Source: Gyrodactylus bullatarudis
Lineage: Eukaryota; Platyhelminthes; Monogenea; Gyrodactylidea; Gyrodactylidae
Direction: 5' to 3'
Length of the DNA stretch: 64,000 bases
NCBI GenBank assembly: GCA_012064415.1
Contig: SSNU01000026.1
Location: forward strand, 45,117 to 109,116
The notes beneath the pieces are model-generated. The model was not told the DNA's origin. It did not search any database and was given only the letters and a program-made list of their open reading frames with translations. Both the position numbers and the translations under genes were made by a program. Positions 43,031 to 55,661 of this stretch are shown here, piece by piece. Position 1 is the first letter of the stretch; each line of letters opens with the position of its first letter.

Positions 43031-45319
43031 TAATAATTAACCTGTAACAAAATGTTCAGCGATTGCTTCATTGCTGAGACAAGTTGAAATTAATCTTTTT
43101 ATGAATCATGAAAGTGTTTGAAATAAAATAATGCCATTATTATATCATCAATAAAAAATGAAAAAAATTCTCTGCTATACAATTCCTTCAGAATGTCCAG
43201 AATTCAAGGCAACTCGCTGACGAGAAAATGAAATATTTTTAAACAATAAACTTTTTGTAATTATTACTCGATTATGATTGAAACAACAGCTCGTCTCTGC
43301 TTATAGTAGTTGGAGACTGGATTTTATTCAAGACAGAAATTCGACTCCTTCTTCAAGATGAAATTTTTATATCACTCAATGTTTATTTGATTCAACTAAA
43401 GCCTTGAATCTATTAACTCATCTTAAACTGCCAAATAAGTTTCGTAGCTCGTCTTACTTTTATGGTTAGGTTTCTGTAATTTTGAAATATTTTCCAATTT
43501 GAAAATTAAAAAAAATTCAGATGGTTCAATTTCTCCTAGTAAGAAAAGAAAACCGATTATCACCATAAAACTTTAAACGAATTCGTTATTTTTCAGGGAT
43601 CTTGAATAATCAAAATTCCATCGATTTTAAAGTTGGGAAAATGATAAAAATATCAAAATTCAATTTTCACAGGGGGTATTCTCAAAATCTGATTTGGTTA
43701 AAAAGTATCAACTCAAAGTTCAAAAAATGGGAATTCTGCATAATTTTTGATTTTTCAGAATCGCTTTTCTTCGTATCGTGAAAGTGGGCCTCGTGGTCTA
43801 GATTGAAATAATCCTAATCGAATCTTCATTAAGTAGTTGTGTTATCTGGGTGAACATAAACTAGTTCTTCATGTTTTTATATTATTATTTATTTTATATC
43901 ATCGTTTTTAAATTTTAATTTTTTGAACATATTCTTGCTTTAATTGAGTACGGCTAGTTTCCGAATTCAGACACGTTGGAATGTAGATTAGCTTGATTTA
44001 GTATTTTGATGGGGATTAGTGAACGACGGTATGTCCATAAAAATCTTGGTTGAAGATTTTGGCCTAAAAATTTCTCATCTTGAAGTAAACTAGCATAGTA
44101 AAAAAGGTTGCCTTATAGTCTGATTCTTAAGAGAAAAAACCCCTACCTCAAGACTATTTGAATTACGTATGTGAAACTCTTTTTTCTCATTATCTTCTAC
44201 CATCAGTAATACTACTTTATATTGGCTAGAAATTTGCTCGTATAGATAAAAGATTAATTAAAAAATGAATGAAATTTCTAAAATGTCAATTCAAGATGGA
44301 AATAAACCAAACTGTCTTGCCTTATTAACAAGCCAAGAATTGGTATTAACGACTAATCTGAGGAAAAAAGGGAATTATTTACAGATCAAATCTGTGTACA
44401 TCTCCTCACCCTTTTCATCCCTAACTGGCACTCTAAAGACAAGGAGACATATTTTTAAACGAAAAATAAATTAATTGATGTATTGAATTGAAGAAAAAAT
44501 CTGTTTTTTTGAAAAAAAAATAGAGCAATATCCATTTGAAAAATCAGGAGATAGTATGCATACATCTTATACATACAAGTGACAAGTAGTCCTGGTAAAA
44601 ATTCAATTTGATAAATCAAGTGTAGGGAAATATTCAAATTTTTTCTCGGTCTGTCTAGTGTAAGCTCAAGAATTGGAATAATTCTTAGACAAATGAGGAG
44701 TAAAAATTTGAATTAATAAGAGACAATTTTAATATTCTTTAGAAGATTCTTTAAGATTCTTTAGACTAGAATATGTATTCATAATTTTGAAACCTACCAA
44801 AACATGAAAACGGTTCAATTTGAAATTTTGGACATACAAGTCTAATTAGAATTTTTATGACAAAATCTTTTGACAAATTAAAAATGTATCAGAATCCAAA
44901 ACAAAATTAGCTTTATCATGAATATTTAACTGAGAGAAATTCTCCGGGAGACTTTAGGATAGAAGTTGGTATTATTGCTATTCAGAACTGAAGGTGGTTG
45001 CATGTAGAAATCCAATTTTGTTTGAATTACTCAGAAGAACTGTTACTACTCATTAATTTCTCCATATTAGTATGCATGTTTCAGATCGAAATTCATTCCA
45101 AATTCAACCAAGACTATTCACTAGAGAATGACTCTTTAACATGGTTGAGCATGTATTTTTCTCAAACTAAATCATTTGCATAAATTTAAGGTGTTAGTTT
45201 GAGAATGAAATGTTCCAGGAGTAAAGTACTGTTGAAAAAAATGAATCGAATGTTAATTCTACGCTATAAAAAGACTCTGTGGAATATTAAATCCCCTTAA
45301 TATTCGATAGAAAATTCAA
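43031..45319. other. No gene recognised; one MITE relic
   Basis: 43500-44095 is a diverged MITE-superfamily copy (atggttcaatttctc, aacgaattcgttattt, ttcgtatcgtgaaagtgggc, tttctcatcttgaagtaaac). Open frames at 44265-45183 are short and without domains. Confidence 0.4.
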
Positions 45320-45600
45320 ATTTGTGGGCAAGATTATCAACAATTGATGTCATTGAAAACACAGATGAAATTTATGATTTAAGGAGAAATTTCATAAATT
45401 TAACAAAATTATAACAACATACAATTGAAAATAGTATACAAAACTCAGAGATTTCAAACCTAATTCATGAAGATTTACTGAGTTGACTGAGTCCACATAA
45501 AAAGGAAGTACGATTAGAAAGTTATCAACAAAGGGGGGGAACGATCATCTTAAGAAAGATACACCAGTTATCTCCTGTAATTTGAATGAAAATTATTTCA
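45320..45600 (+). pseudogene. Strongly decayed PLE coding fragment (plus strand)
   Basis: atgtcattgaaaacacagat, tttaaggagaaatttc, acatacaattgaaaat, caaaactcagagattt, cttaagaaagataca follow the PLE ORF from VVENTDEV to the HLKKDTA region, with stops throughout. It faces the minus-strand copy to its right. Confidence 0.65.
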
Positions 45601-45756
45601 AAAATTCGCCATTCGATCAAAAGTACAAACTTGTCCAGCTCAAATGAATGGCCAAAGTACATTTTAATAAGTTTGGATGAATATTTATGTCAGTTAAAAA
45701 TAAATAAATCTTGATTTCTCAAGATTTCAACAAAAAATTCCTAATCCAGAAGAATT

Positions 45757-46600
45757 TTAATTTGAATTTAGAAATATGCGAAAGAAATATATTTATAACC
45801 AAATGCGCATTTCTCAAAGGATCATCAGTGGTCTCTCTTTGAAAATGATAAAAGTTAAGGTTTGAATGAAAAATAATAATTTACAATTTACAAGGAAATA
45901 GTAAAAGTTAAAGAATTTTAAGAGTGAAAGGAAATAAGAATATTATGTAAGCTGAAAAAACACCAAAAACTCTTCAATAAATAGCAACAGTGAAGAGAAA
46001 AAGTTGAAAAAGCTCACATGGTAGTTGAAAATTAAACGAATAATTCTTTTGAACACACAAATTAGGTTTATACATGTTGATGGAAAATTTCTCCTTCACC
46101 CACACATCTGTGCTGTCATCCTTTTGTATAAGATGGAAAAATTATAAATTGCAGCAACATGGTTTTCCTGTTTTAGATGTCTGGTCACCGCGGTATCTTT
46201 ATTGAGGTGATCATGCGATCTTGTTGACAACTTCCTAATAGTACGCCCTATATACGAAGCACCACAGTCACACTGAAACTTGTAAATTAATAGAGTCTTT
46301 TCTTGAGGGTCAAGTAAATCCTTATGGATTAAACTGAATTGAGTTTTGAATACAATTTTCAATTGTATATTGTCATAATTTTGATCGATGAGATTATTGA
46401 GTCTTCTCCTAACATCATTACTAAAACCATCACCTTTGAAGTTAAGTTTCATGAAAACTTTTGTTTTCTGGCCTTCCTCTGTATTGACAACCTCATCTCT
46501 AACCAAAGGTTGATTGATGAACTTGTCCACAAATTTGGCTGGATAACCATTTTCCATTAAACAAGACTTCGCCGTCTCTATTTCTTTTGGTATTTTAATT
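45757..46600 (-). pseudogene. Penelope-like element 3' copy with GIY-YIG nuclease (frameshifted)
   Basis: 46557-46096 encodes MENGYPAKFVDKFINQPLVR, then GDGFSNDVRRRLNNLIDQNY, FSLIHKDLLDPQEKTLLIYK and the nuclease FQCDCGASYIGRTIRKLSTR, SHDHLNKDTAVTRHLKQ. A frameshift near 46125 loses the last ~35 residues, which continue in another frame (tgtgctgtcatcc, aaattaggtttataca) to about 46020. The 3' UTR (45757-46018) keeps the usual words and a hammerhead. The reverse transcriptase is missing. About 80% of nuclease residues agree with the copy at 1528-2370 by eye. Confidence 0.8.
45797..45833 (-). ncRNA. Hammerhead ribozyme motif in PLE 3' UTR (variant helices)
   Basis: On the minus strand: GACCA pairs with UGGUU (helix I), CUGAUGA, UC-CUUU-GA as a clean 2-bp helix II with tetraloop, GAAA, palindromic UGCGCA (helix III), then U and H17=U. 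Compared with 2549-2589, helix III changed UA to CG in both halves, and the base at 2.2 changed U to C opposite G. The cores are identical. Confidence 0.75.
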
Positions 46601-49584
46601 AATTTGAATTGATCATCAGAGATATTTTTCCCAAGTTTATTTGAGAATCAAAGTGACCAGAGGTGAAAAAGCAGTTGACTCAATCTTTTGTGTATGATTC
46701 CTCGATATTTGATACTTTTTGGTCATGTCTGATCATGAGAAACAAGCTATAGTGAAAATGTATCTACTACCCTACACATGTATCTAAAACATTATTTGTG
46801 TAAACAACACGTGAATTGTTTGAGGTCATCCAAAATTAATGCAGAGACATTCACATGTTTTTTTTAAGATTTAGACAAAAAAAGAAGGATACCTTTTTTC
46901 TGGTAACTTGAGGTCCACCTCATTCACTTGTAAGCCTATTCATTGTGTCTCTCTATAGTCGTGACTATGTGTGTAAAGAAAGAAAAATCTATTATAATAG
47001 AAATAACATGAGAAATAAATAACCCATCTTTTGAGTGCATTAATCTTACTCTCTACCACTCTTTCAGATTAGAGATTATGAATCATCAGATCAGAATGTT
47101 GGCTGTTTCATTCACCAAATTCATTTTTACTCATCCAACATTTTTTGAATGAATTCAAATTTATTTTTCACTACACAAAATAATAATGAAATTACTCCTT
47201 TTTTATCTGTCCATGAGAAGAGACTGAAGAAGATTGTAAACTCTTTGAAGCGAGTGTGAGCAGAGAGAATGGAGCCTTTTTTCTCGGTGACATTTGAGTT
47301 CGTCTTGTTTGAGCAGAGAAAGAGAGTGAGAGAGTAAAGTAATAATAAAAAACTATAGTTATACATCTCTAACAAATATAGTTGGGGTCATTCTGAATTA
47401 ATTTGTTCTTGAGAAGGATGTTTAGTTTATTTTCTTATTCAAGACATAAACATGTATTTAAAGTGTCATGTTTCAGACATGAACGTTTTCCATTAAAAAT
47501 TACATACGTGACAGTGTAAAATTCTTTTACATTCAATGGATGATTTAAGAGTAAAACAAAAACTCAAGTTGTATTTGTGTTTTTTAATCAGGTACTCGAT
47601 ATAAGAATGGTGAACAAATGTTGAAAAAATATAACTATAGAAGAAGACCTATGTGTATGGATTAATTTAAAAAGTGACTTTAGAGAGTTTCTTAAAAGCT
47701 AAAGAAAGGTTGCAGACTGCCTTAATCTGTTATTGAATAAAAGCAACCAATGAGACGATAGTTCATTGGCATGAAGATGAGATAGCCCTTTGTTATTCAG
47801 GCTTTTTTTAAATGAATCGTGTTTTATGCCAAACAAATTATTTTCGTACAGGTAAATATTAAATGTAAATTCGTTTAAATTTTGTTCTATTCCGAGGAAA
47901 AGTAGATTTAATTTGAATATAACCATAGCCTGACGTTTCTCTACAGAGATCATCATCTTCTATCTCAGTAACGAGACTTCCCCAAGAATAGAAAAATCCT
48001 TCTATATCAGACATCTTTGATCTGAATGTTTTTTATTGGGCAAACAAAAATCCTTCCAAAAGAGCATGTAAAAGACATAGGTTTGGCACATAATTGGAAG
48101 TTTGAATTCACACAGCATTACAAAGACATCATTAACAAGTTCATCGGCAGATATTAATCCATATACACAAGTGTGTTAAAACTGATATAGAATATATTTC
48201 AGATCATTAATAGAATATTGCTCAGGCGTGTGTATTCCAGAAGTAAATAATTGGTCTAAAAAGATTGATACTACATTCAAGAAATTCAAGAGAAGACTTT
48301 CTCAATCTTTCCAGAATGAATTGACCTTCTAAAAAGACAATTTAGGGTTAAGGCGAGAACTTAGGAGCATCGCCAGTATTATCTAACACAAACTGCTCAG
48401 ATCCAATATTCCTGAATTCGGACACATTAAAAATAAGAATTTACATGAATTTGAAAAAGAAAAAAATGCAACTTTTTGTATTGTTAATAAAATAATTATA
48501 ATTATTGGTTGAATCTACATTTTTTAATTTCAAAAAATCTTGAAATCAAATATCAATTACAAGATCAGATTACCCACAACTTTTTATCTGATAGGAAAGT
48601 GTTTGACTCATTTCTTATCCCTACTCTAATTTTTACCTCCCTTTTGCATATTATTAGGGTGATACACAGGGAAAGAAAATAACTGCATCTTCTCAAATGA
48701 TTTGAGTAGGAGATAACTGACAAGTCTCATCTCGTTGTAGTTATCCTTTTATCAACTGCCATGTCTCTCTGTATTTATTAAATACAACAAGTATTTTTTC
48801 TCACATTTTTTGCCAACTGATGAGAAGAAAATCAAAGAATTTTGTGGTGGTGGTGATGATGAGGGCAAGGATGTAGGAGGAAATAGATTGAATTAAATCT
48901 CTCATGTATCCAAATTTTTGTTTAATACACACGTGACCTTGGGAGGAAAAAAACAATTTGACCTCTATCCACTCTTAATTAATGTATTATCCAGCATTTT
49001 ATGTAGTGTGAAATGAGAAAAGGCTCGTCTTTTTGTTGCCTAATTTGAGATTAATCATCTGCAACATTTGAGACTATCCCAAGACTATGCACCAGATTAA
49101 ATACCTCTTCATTACTGTATTTTTAATTTTGAGTATGAACAAAAGTTTCCCACATTTTCAAGCTTTGATTTATTAAAAATTAGAGCTTCAAAAAGTATTA
49201 AACTTATTCCCTCTGTTCTGAAAAAATCCTAAACATTAAATTTCTTTACGATTTTCATTGTTCAACAATCTGCCAAGCTCAAAAATAACCTTGAAATAAT
49301 CTTGATTTTTTAACATAATTTCAAAATTACTTAATTGATTTTTCATAATTTTATTCTGTTTACCTCTAAGTAGTTCATGTGTTTTGTAAATTCGCAATAA
49401 AATACTACCTTGAAATCGTAACATGTGTATATTGTTTTTCAGACCCATTTTTTGAGGCTCTATTATTACATGTATTTTTGTTGATTTCGAAACAAAATAA
49501 TGATCGAAACTCATTTCCCATCTTTACCTTTCTTGTTTGGTAATTTAAAAAAATACTCAATTTTTGTTTAGCTTGTAAGGAAAT
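46601..49584. other. No gene recognised
   Basis: About 3 kb of AT-rich sequence; frames under 95 codons with no motif. A gtggtggtggtgatgatgag run lies at about 48843. Confidence 0.4.
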
Positions 49585-50285
49585 ATTCTCAGCTACAAGT
49601 ATGCTAGTTTCAGTCCTATATCTCATAAAATAGGCTTAGTAATTGGTCTAGGGAAAAGGATAAGAAGAATAGCCAGTCCGGAGGAATGGAAAAATAAAAT
49701 AGAGAATTCGAAGTCATGTTTGATGGAAAATGGTTATCCATCCAAATTTGTTGACAAATTCATCAATCAACCCATGGTTATAGATGAGGAAGTTGAAACA
49801 GAAGAGGTGGATAAAATTACTATTTTCATGAAGCTTAACTTCAAAGGAGATGGTTTCAGTAATGATATAAGAAGAAGACTCAATAATCTCATCGATCAAC
49901 ATTATGACAATATACAGTTTTCAATTGTATTCAAAACTCAGAGATTGTTCAGTTTGATTCATAAGGATTTACTCAAGCCTGAAGAGAAAACTCTATTAGT
50001 TTATAAATTCCAATGTGATTGTGGCGCTTCTTACATAGGAAGAAATATTAGGAAATTATCTACAAGATCGAATGATCATTTACATAAGGATACCGCGGTT
50101 ACTAGACATCTTAAACAAGAAAACCACATGCTTCAATTTCAAATTTTTCCGTTTTATATAAAAACCCTGGAGATAACAGCATAGATGTGTGGGTAAAGGA
50201 GAAATTCTTCATCAATCAACACAAACCTAATCTATGTGTTCAGAAAAACTATTCATATAATCTTCAACTACCTTGGCCGATGTGA
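49585..50285 (+). pseudogene. Penelope-like element 3' copy with GIY-YIG nuclease (frameshifted)
   Basis: From about 49590 the frame reads KYASFSPISHKIGLVIGL, GKRIRRIASPEEWKNKIEN, SKSCLMENGYPSKFVDKFIN and on through GDGFSNDIRRRLNNLIDQHY to the nuclease FQCDCGASYIGRNIRKLSTR, SNDHLHKDTAVTRHLKQENH. A frameshift near 50130 sends that frame to a stop at 50184. The true end (DVWVKEKFFINQHKPNLCVQ, KNYSYNLQLPWPM, TGA at about 50283) continues in another frame. R-to-N in YIGRN alters a normally Thr position after the YIG motif. The reverse transcriptase is absent. The 3' UTR, with a hammerhead, runs to about 50470. Confidence 0.82.
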
Positions 50286-50342
50286 GCTTTTTCACTTTTC
50301 TCTCCATTGTTGCTAATTATTGGAGAGTTTTGGTGTTAAAGT

Positions 50343-50383
50343 GATACCACTGATGATCCTTTAAGAAATACGTATTTGGTGTT
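50343..50383 (+). ncRNA. Hammerhead ribozyme motif in PLE 3' UTR (third helix III variant)
   Basis: GATACCA (50343-50349) pairs with TGGTGTT (50377-50383) over 7 bp. CTGATGA lies at 50350-50356, TCCTTTAA at 50357-50364 (helix II weakened by a C-A pair), GAAA at 50365-50368 and the palindrome TACGTA at 50369-50374, with U16.1 and U17 before the predicted cut after 50376. Confidence 0.72.
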
Positions 50384-50470
50384 AATATATCTTTTTCTTC
50401 AATTTTAATATGATTTTTAATGGATTTTCGGACGTATTTGAAAATTTACGTGAATTATTTATACAAAAAG

Positions 50471-51059
50471 AACGTTTTTAGAGGAAATATTCAAATAGGC
50501 GATCGCTTTTGGATCTCAAATCTCATTATGAGATAAACAAGGTTGATTGCAAAACATTTCCCATTCAAATGATTTATAGAGAGATGTAGAAGAGTGTTGA
50601 ATCCCATTGTCTCTGTTATCCTTAATACTGGAGAATGATCACCAGAATCATTGCAATTACACTGATTGTATTATGTAATGGGATTTTCTGTTATCCCATG
50701 TATGATTTGACTTTTTCATTCAAATGTGTCAGAAATAAATTGAACAATAGATCAAGAAAGAAATTGAGAAGTAAGTAAAAGATTTGTGTTTTATATTGTG
50801 GGGAAGAAAGCAAGAACTGTATCCTCCTGTATAATATACGGGTAGAGGAGAGAAGCTGAACAAATGTTGTTGACCTCTCTTGTGATTTATGAGGTATACG
50901 ATAACTTCTATAGTCCTATCAATCATGGAAGAGATGAGGAACACAGAATCAACTTTTACAGAAATTTTGTTTTGATTAAAAAATGGAATAATTCCAACCT
51001 CGGATTGTGACAAAATTAATTCCGAATTTAAAATTGATTGTTTTGAATCCCAAAAGTTA
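50471..51059. other. No gene recognised
   Basis: Separates a plus and a minus PLE end. The minus-strand frame at 50729-51079 (116 codons) is Phe/Ser/Tyr-rich, has no motif, and runs into the PLE UTR. Confidence 0.4.
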
Positions 51060-51245
51060 TTATAATTAAAATACAACAAATATGATAAAAAGTTAAAAGC
51101 TTGAATGAAACTGTAAAATTAAAAAAAATAAGAATAAAATGCAAGCTGAAAAAAAAACTCTCCAATAAATAGCAACTAGGGAGAGAAAAGTGAAAAAGGT
51201 CACATAGGCCAGGGGAGTTGAAGGTTATAGGAATAATTCTAATAA
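51060..51245 (-). pseudogene. PLE 3' end and UTR (minus strand)
   Basis: On the minus strand: NYSYNLQLPWPM codons and TGA, followed by cacttttctctcc, ttgctatttattggagag and agcttgcattttattc. It faces the plus-strand copy ending at 50470, giving another tail-to-tail pair. Confidence 0.7.
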
Positions 51246-52462
51246 TAGATCTGATTCAAAGGCATTTATGAGAATTTTTTTGGAAAATAGGCCATTCTTG
51301 AATTTTAAAAGATTTGTAGTAATGTACTTTTATATTGTCTCAAATTGGATAAGAGCTCAGTATGGAGATATTAAATGATTATACTTTCGTTAGTGTACTC
51401 AAAAATATGATGAATAATTAATTTATACAGAGCTTGTGATAATTTTTCAGATTTTGAACAACCAAAATAAAGTATTTCTGTTGGAGAAACTTGGAATCTC
51501 AAGAAGCCTGCCCCTTTCAAATCTCTAGTCCACTAAAGACTGAAAACGAGAATGTCTTCCTCAACATTCCTTTCTTAGATGCATTCAAGTTTTGGTGTTA
51601 TTAAAAACCAAAAACTCTCATCGAATCAAACGAATTTAAATCATCTCAATTCTAAGACTATTTAATTGCTTCAAAGAAGCAATCAATGAAATGTGTATTC
51701 CTAATTTATTTTAAATGATCCTGAGAAAGGATACAAAAAGAGCGCGTGCTAATCTTGAGTAAAAAGTAAAAGGAAAAAAAATGTTTACCCTAATCTTCCG
51801 ACCGCTATCATCCTCATAACTGATATGAAAGAATTCGATTGAAATTTCAATTAATTTAACCAAGAACCAAGAAAGACAAAATAATTATAATGTTGGAGGG
51901 GATTCCGTTCATTTGTGTTCTCTTGTAGTTACATTTGAGATCCAAGAAGATGATAACAACACAGAAGAGTGATATTTGAAATAAACTCCGCAGTATATTA
52001 TTTCCTTCTGATATCAAAGTGCTTAAATCTCTGATACAATTTTCAGACTTTTTTCATGATTCTGTTAGCTTATTCATAATCGTGAAAGTAGTCAAAGAGA
52101 CTATACCTTTTTCAGGTCTGTATGAACTTTATGCATTTGAAAAAGGAAATTGAGAAAAAATGATTAAATTTCACAAATTGGATGCTGGTCAAATTTCCCA
52201 AGATAAAATAATAAGCTAATGGGGATATTTTGTTATTTGTAAAAAAACTTTTAATTGTGAAAATTCTCAATGATTTAAAAGTGGAAGGGAATGAGGAGAT
52301 ATGCTTTTGCAAGCAAGTTTAAGCCTGGCTTGGAAAAAGAGGAAGAATTTGCATGGCTGATACCCTTCTGAGCCAGATAGAAAGATCCTTTGGGCTGATT
52401 CTATTGCCATATCAAGAACGAGGGCAGCGACATAGTCATACTTTGATAAACTTTTATATATT
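51246..52462. other. No gene recognised
   Basis: AT-rich, with no coding or RNA signal. Confidence 0.4.
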
Positions 52463-52697
52463 TTATTAATTTTATTTCGGTGACCATGGATAAGTACTAT
52501 CGTCTTTTATTATCTCTAATTCGATGTGGTAAAGTCAGCGTTTATCTAATTTATAAGCTAGTAAAGAAAAAATCCTAACATGTATTCCAAGCATAGATGA
52601 TGTGTGACTTTTCCAGTGGAGAATCTCCACATCGAATTTGGGATAATAAAAGATAATAACACTTATCCCTAGTCCCCAGAATAAAATTAACAAAAAT
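52463..52697. mobile_element. Hairpin MITE, ~235 bp
   Basis: Arms 52463-52545 and 52625-52697 are inverted copies: ttattaattttatt, ggataagt, cttttattatc, aattcgatgtgg. The pairing is imperfect, so the copy is old. Confidence 0.6.
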
Positions 52698-55661
52698 CTA
52701 GTCAAATAACTAAAATTCTGGATAAAAAATGTTAATTTTATTTCTGAGTTCAGAGCTTGTAAATAAATCTTGTAATTAGTTTGGTAGAATATCTAAGAGA
52801 GTTTTCAAGAGCTCGTTTAAATGACCTCAATGGCCAAGATCTTTAATTTTCATAAAGAAAAGATTAGAGTCTAGTTTTGCAACGGGCTTGATAGTAATTA
52901 ATCTTGATTTTTGAAGGGATTAATTTAAATATCTCAGGCGAGGTAATAAATTAGCAAATAAGAAATGAAAATGACGAACTTTTATGGCCTATTTAGAATT
53001 TTTTTTCTAATTTTTGATTCAAAAAAAATTTAATTGGCGTCACTTTTAAATTCAGAAAATGGCCAAAATATGGTCAGCTTTAATTTTTCTCAATTCAAAA
53101 AAAATTTTTTGCAAAAATAGTAAATTTTCAGCTTTGGATTTAATAGGGACTGTTGAGGGTCTAAATCAATCTTCAACAGAATAACAAAAATGGATACAAA
53201 AAACCTAGCTGATTCTGAAAAAAATGAATTCAATCATAAATCTAAAAGGTACCAAGTTTTGTTACATGTTTGATAAAAATATGATTTCTTGAAACCTTAA
53301 CCGAATACAATAGAGAAAATGCTATGAATCAATAAGTTGAAAATATCTATCTTGTTCTAGTATACTCTGTTTCTTTCTCAGAGTGAATTTTTTTTATTTT
53401 TGATTAATTACATTCTCTACCTTTAAATACGTTAAGCAAATAAACTCATATAACGAAACAGGCATTGATTTGTCTTTGATTTCTAACGAATTCTTTTCAG
53501 AATTATCACTATAGAGTTCTCAAGAAATGTTACATGTTGGTATCTTTATAATTTCCTTAGATTTTCAAAGTACTTTTCTTCAGAAATAATACTAACTAAA
53601 CTAGGCAGCAAAACGAAAGTTTTATCAAATTATTATTTTTCTCTCATGTTTTAAATGTTCCCAAAACTTAATTAAAAAGTTTTATTTAAAATTTTAATAA
53701 ATTGAAAGTTTCAGTACACATATGAACCTTAGACTTTGATCGATATTAAATGACATTTTTCACACTTTGGTGCATTACAAGTTTTTGAATTATACCACAT
53801 TTGAAGCTGGTTTAACCTATTCATTCCCTGCTTATCCAATGTTAACTAAAAATTTGTTGCTTAAAATATTCAATTAATAATGATGTAGGGTTCAGAGCTA
53901 ACAAGATCCAGAAATAGCGTTTCAAATCGTAGTAAATGACCAGAAATCATTAAAAATATCCAAACCTAAGAAAAAGGGAAAATTTTTCCTCGATTAACTG
54001 AATAACAGTAGTGAGAAAAATGTATTATTAATTTTATTCAAAAGAAAGGCTAGACGACAATGTATTTTTCACATGATTCATCAAAATACATGCCTTGGAA
54101 TATGTTAGGACAGAGGTCATTCCTAGATAATCTTAAAATGTCCATCCATGTTTCTATTTCTGTCTGTTTTTATTATAAAAAATAAAAAAAACATGACTTT
54201 TCCCATGTATCACATATTTGGAGAAAATTACTGTTTCAACTTGAAACTTTCAAGGTTAAGAAAATGTATTTAGTTTGAAAAAAATCTTGATAGGCCTTAG
54301 TAGTTGAGTCTTTAAAAATTAAATTATTAAAAAAAACATCGAATGAACATGATGAAACAATCAAGTTAATCTATGGATGATTTTCTGAGTAAAAAAATAT
54401 TAAACACAGAATGATTTACCTGAAAAACATGATCAATGAAAATATTTATTGTCGAATAGAGTTAAAATTACAATGAAATAGAGTTTTATCATTTAGCAAG
54501 AAATAAAATCAGAATTTATGGTAAGTATAAAAAATTCAAGGTGAGTATTTTTTAGCATTGGAAATTCAGTAAAAAGGTTTACAATGCAGATACAGAATTC
54601 AGAAAAGGTGAAATTCATTCCTCAAGCGTTAAATCAACTTCGAGCTAACGTGAATTCCTAGACATAACAATGTCAACTTGTACAGAAAATGACTTTAAGT
54701 AATACGTTCAGAATCTGATTTTCAGATTAGAATAATACAAGAATGGAGATTATAGAGAAGTAATTAAATCGGAAATAAGTTAATATTAGCTAGGAATTAA
54801 ATAAATAAACATTATCTAAAGAATGAAATTGTAAAATGTTGAATACTCACGTGTAAAGTCAGTTAGATGGAGAAAGATAATAAACAGCGAAATTGGAACT
54901 GAATTCATTTTGCTTGAAAATTCCTTAGATCAAGATTCAGTATCCATTTTTATCCAGTTATTATCAAAATTAACGCGTCAGCAAGCAAATAATTGACTGT
55001 CTGTTATTAATTTGATTTTCTCATTTTCAAGTTTGTACGGAAATAAATTGATGAAGACAAACAAAAAACAAATTTTAATTCTTAAACTTGTTTAATTATG
55101 TGTTTTCAAAAATTTTAATTTGAAATGTTGAAATATTGTTATTATCTCTATGATTGATAATGAATCATTATTAGCCATAATTTATATCAAAAAATATTAC
55201 AGGATTATGTTTTTCCCTTATCTGGAAATTCATCTAAAGCCTAAACGCTGCCAGTTACTGTTTATAGTTAGCTATCTGTTGAATTATTAAAATTCATGCC
55301 TTTTCCGATGAAATTTATATCATAAAATAGTCAAAAATGCATTTTTACAGCCAAAATGTTTTCTGGTCTTAGCTATCTTCTTGATGAGATCATCAAAAAG
55401 ACATTTCTAAGGAACCTTGCTGTTTTAAATAAAATATTTATTAAATTAATGAATATTTTGTATGTATACTTACAAGTAACTACGTGATTTATAAAACTAT
55501 GTTTTACTAAATTCTAGAAATAAAAAAAATGACCTACTTCAGATTCAACATGATCTCACTGGTAGAAAAATTATTTTATTCTTGAATAAATCTGTTGATT
55601 CACATAAATTGATATAAATCGTCAGTGTTTGAATTTAAACACGACTCGTGAATGTAAAATT
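52698..55661. other. No gene recognised
   Basis: About 3 kb of AT-rich sequence without frames of note. The part next to 55661 is the 3' flank of the 249-codon ORF. 53100-53150 has faint MITE-end similarity. Confidence 0.4.
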
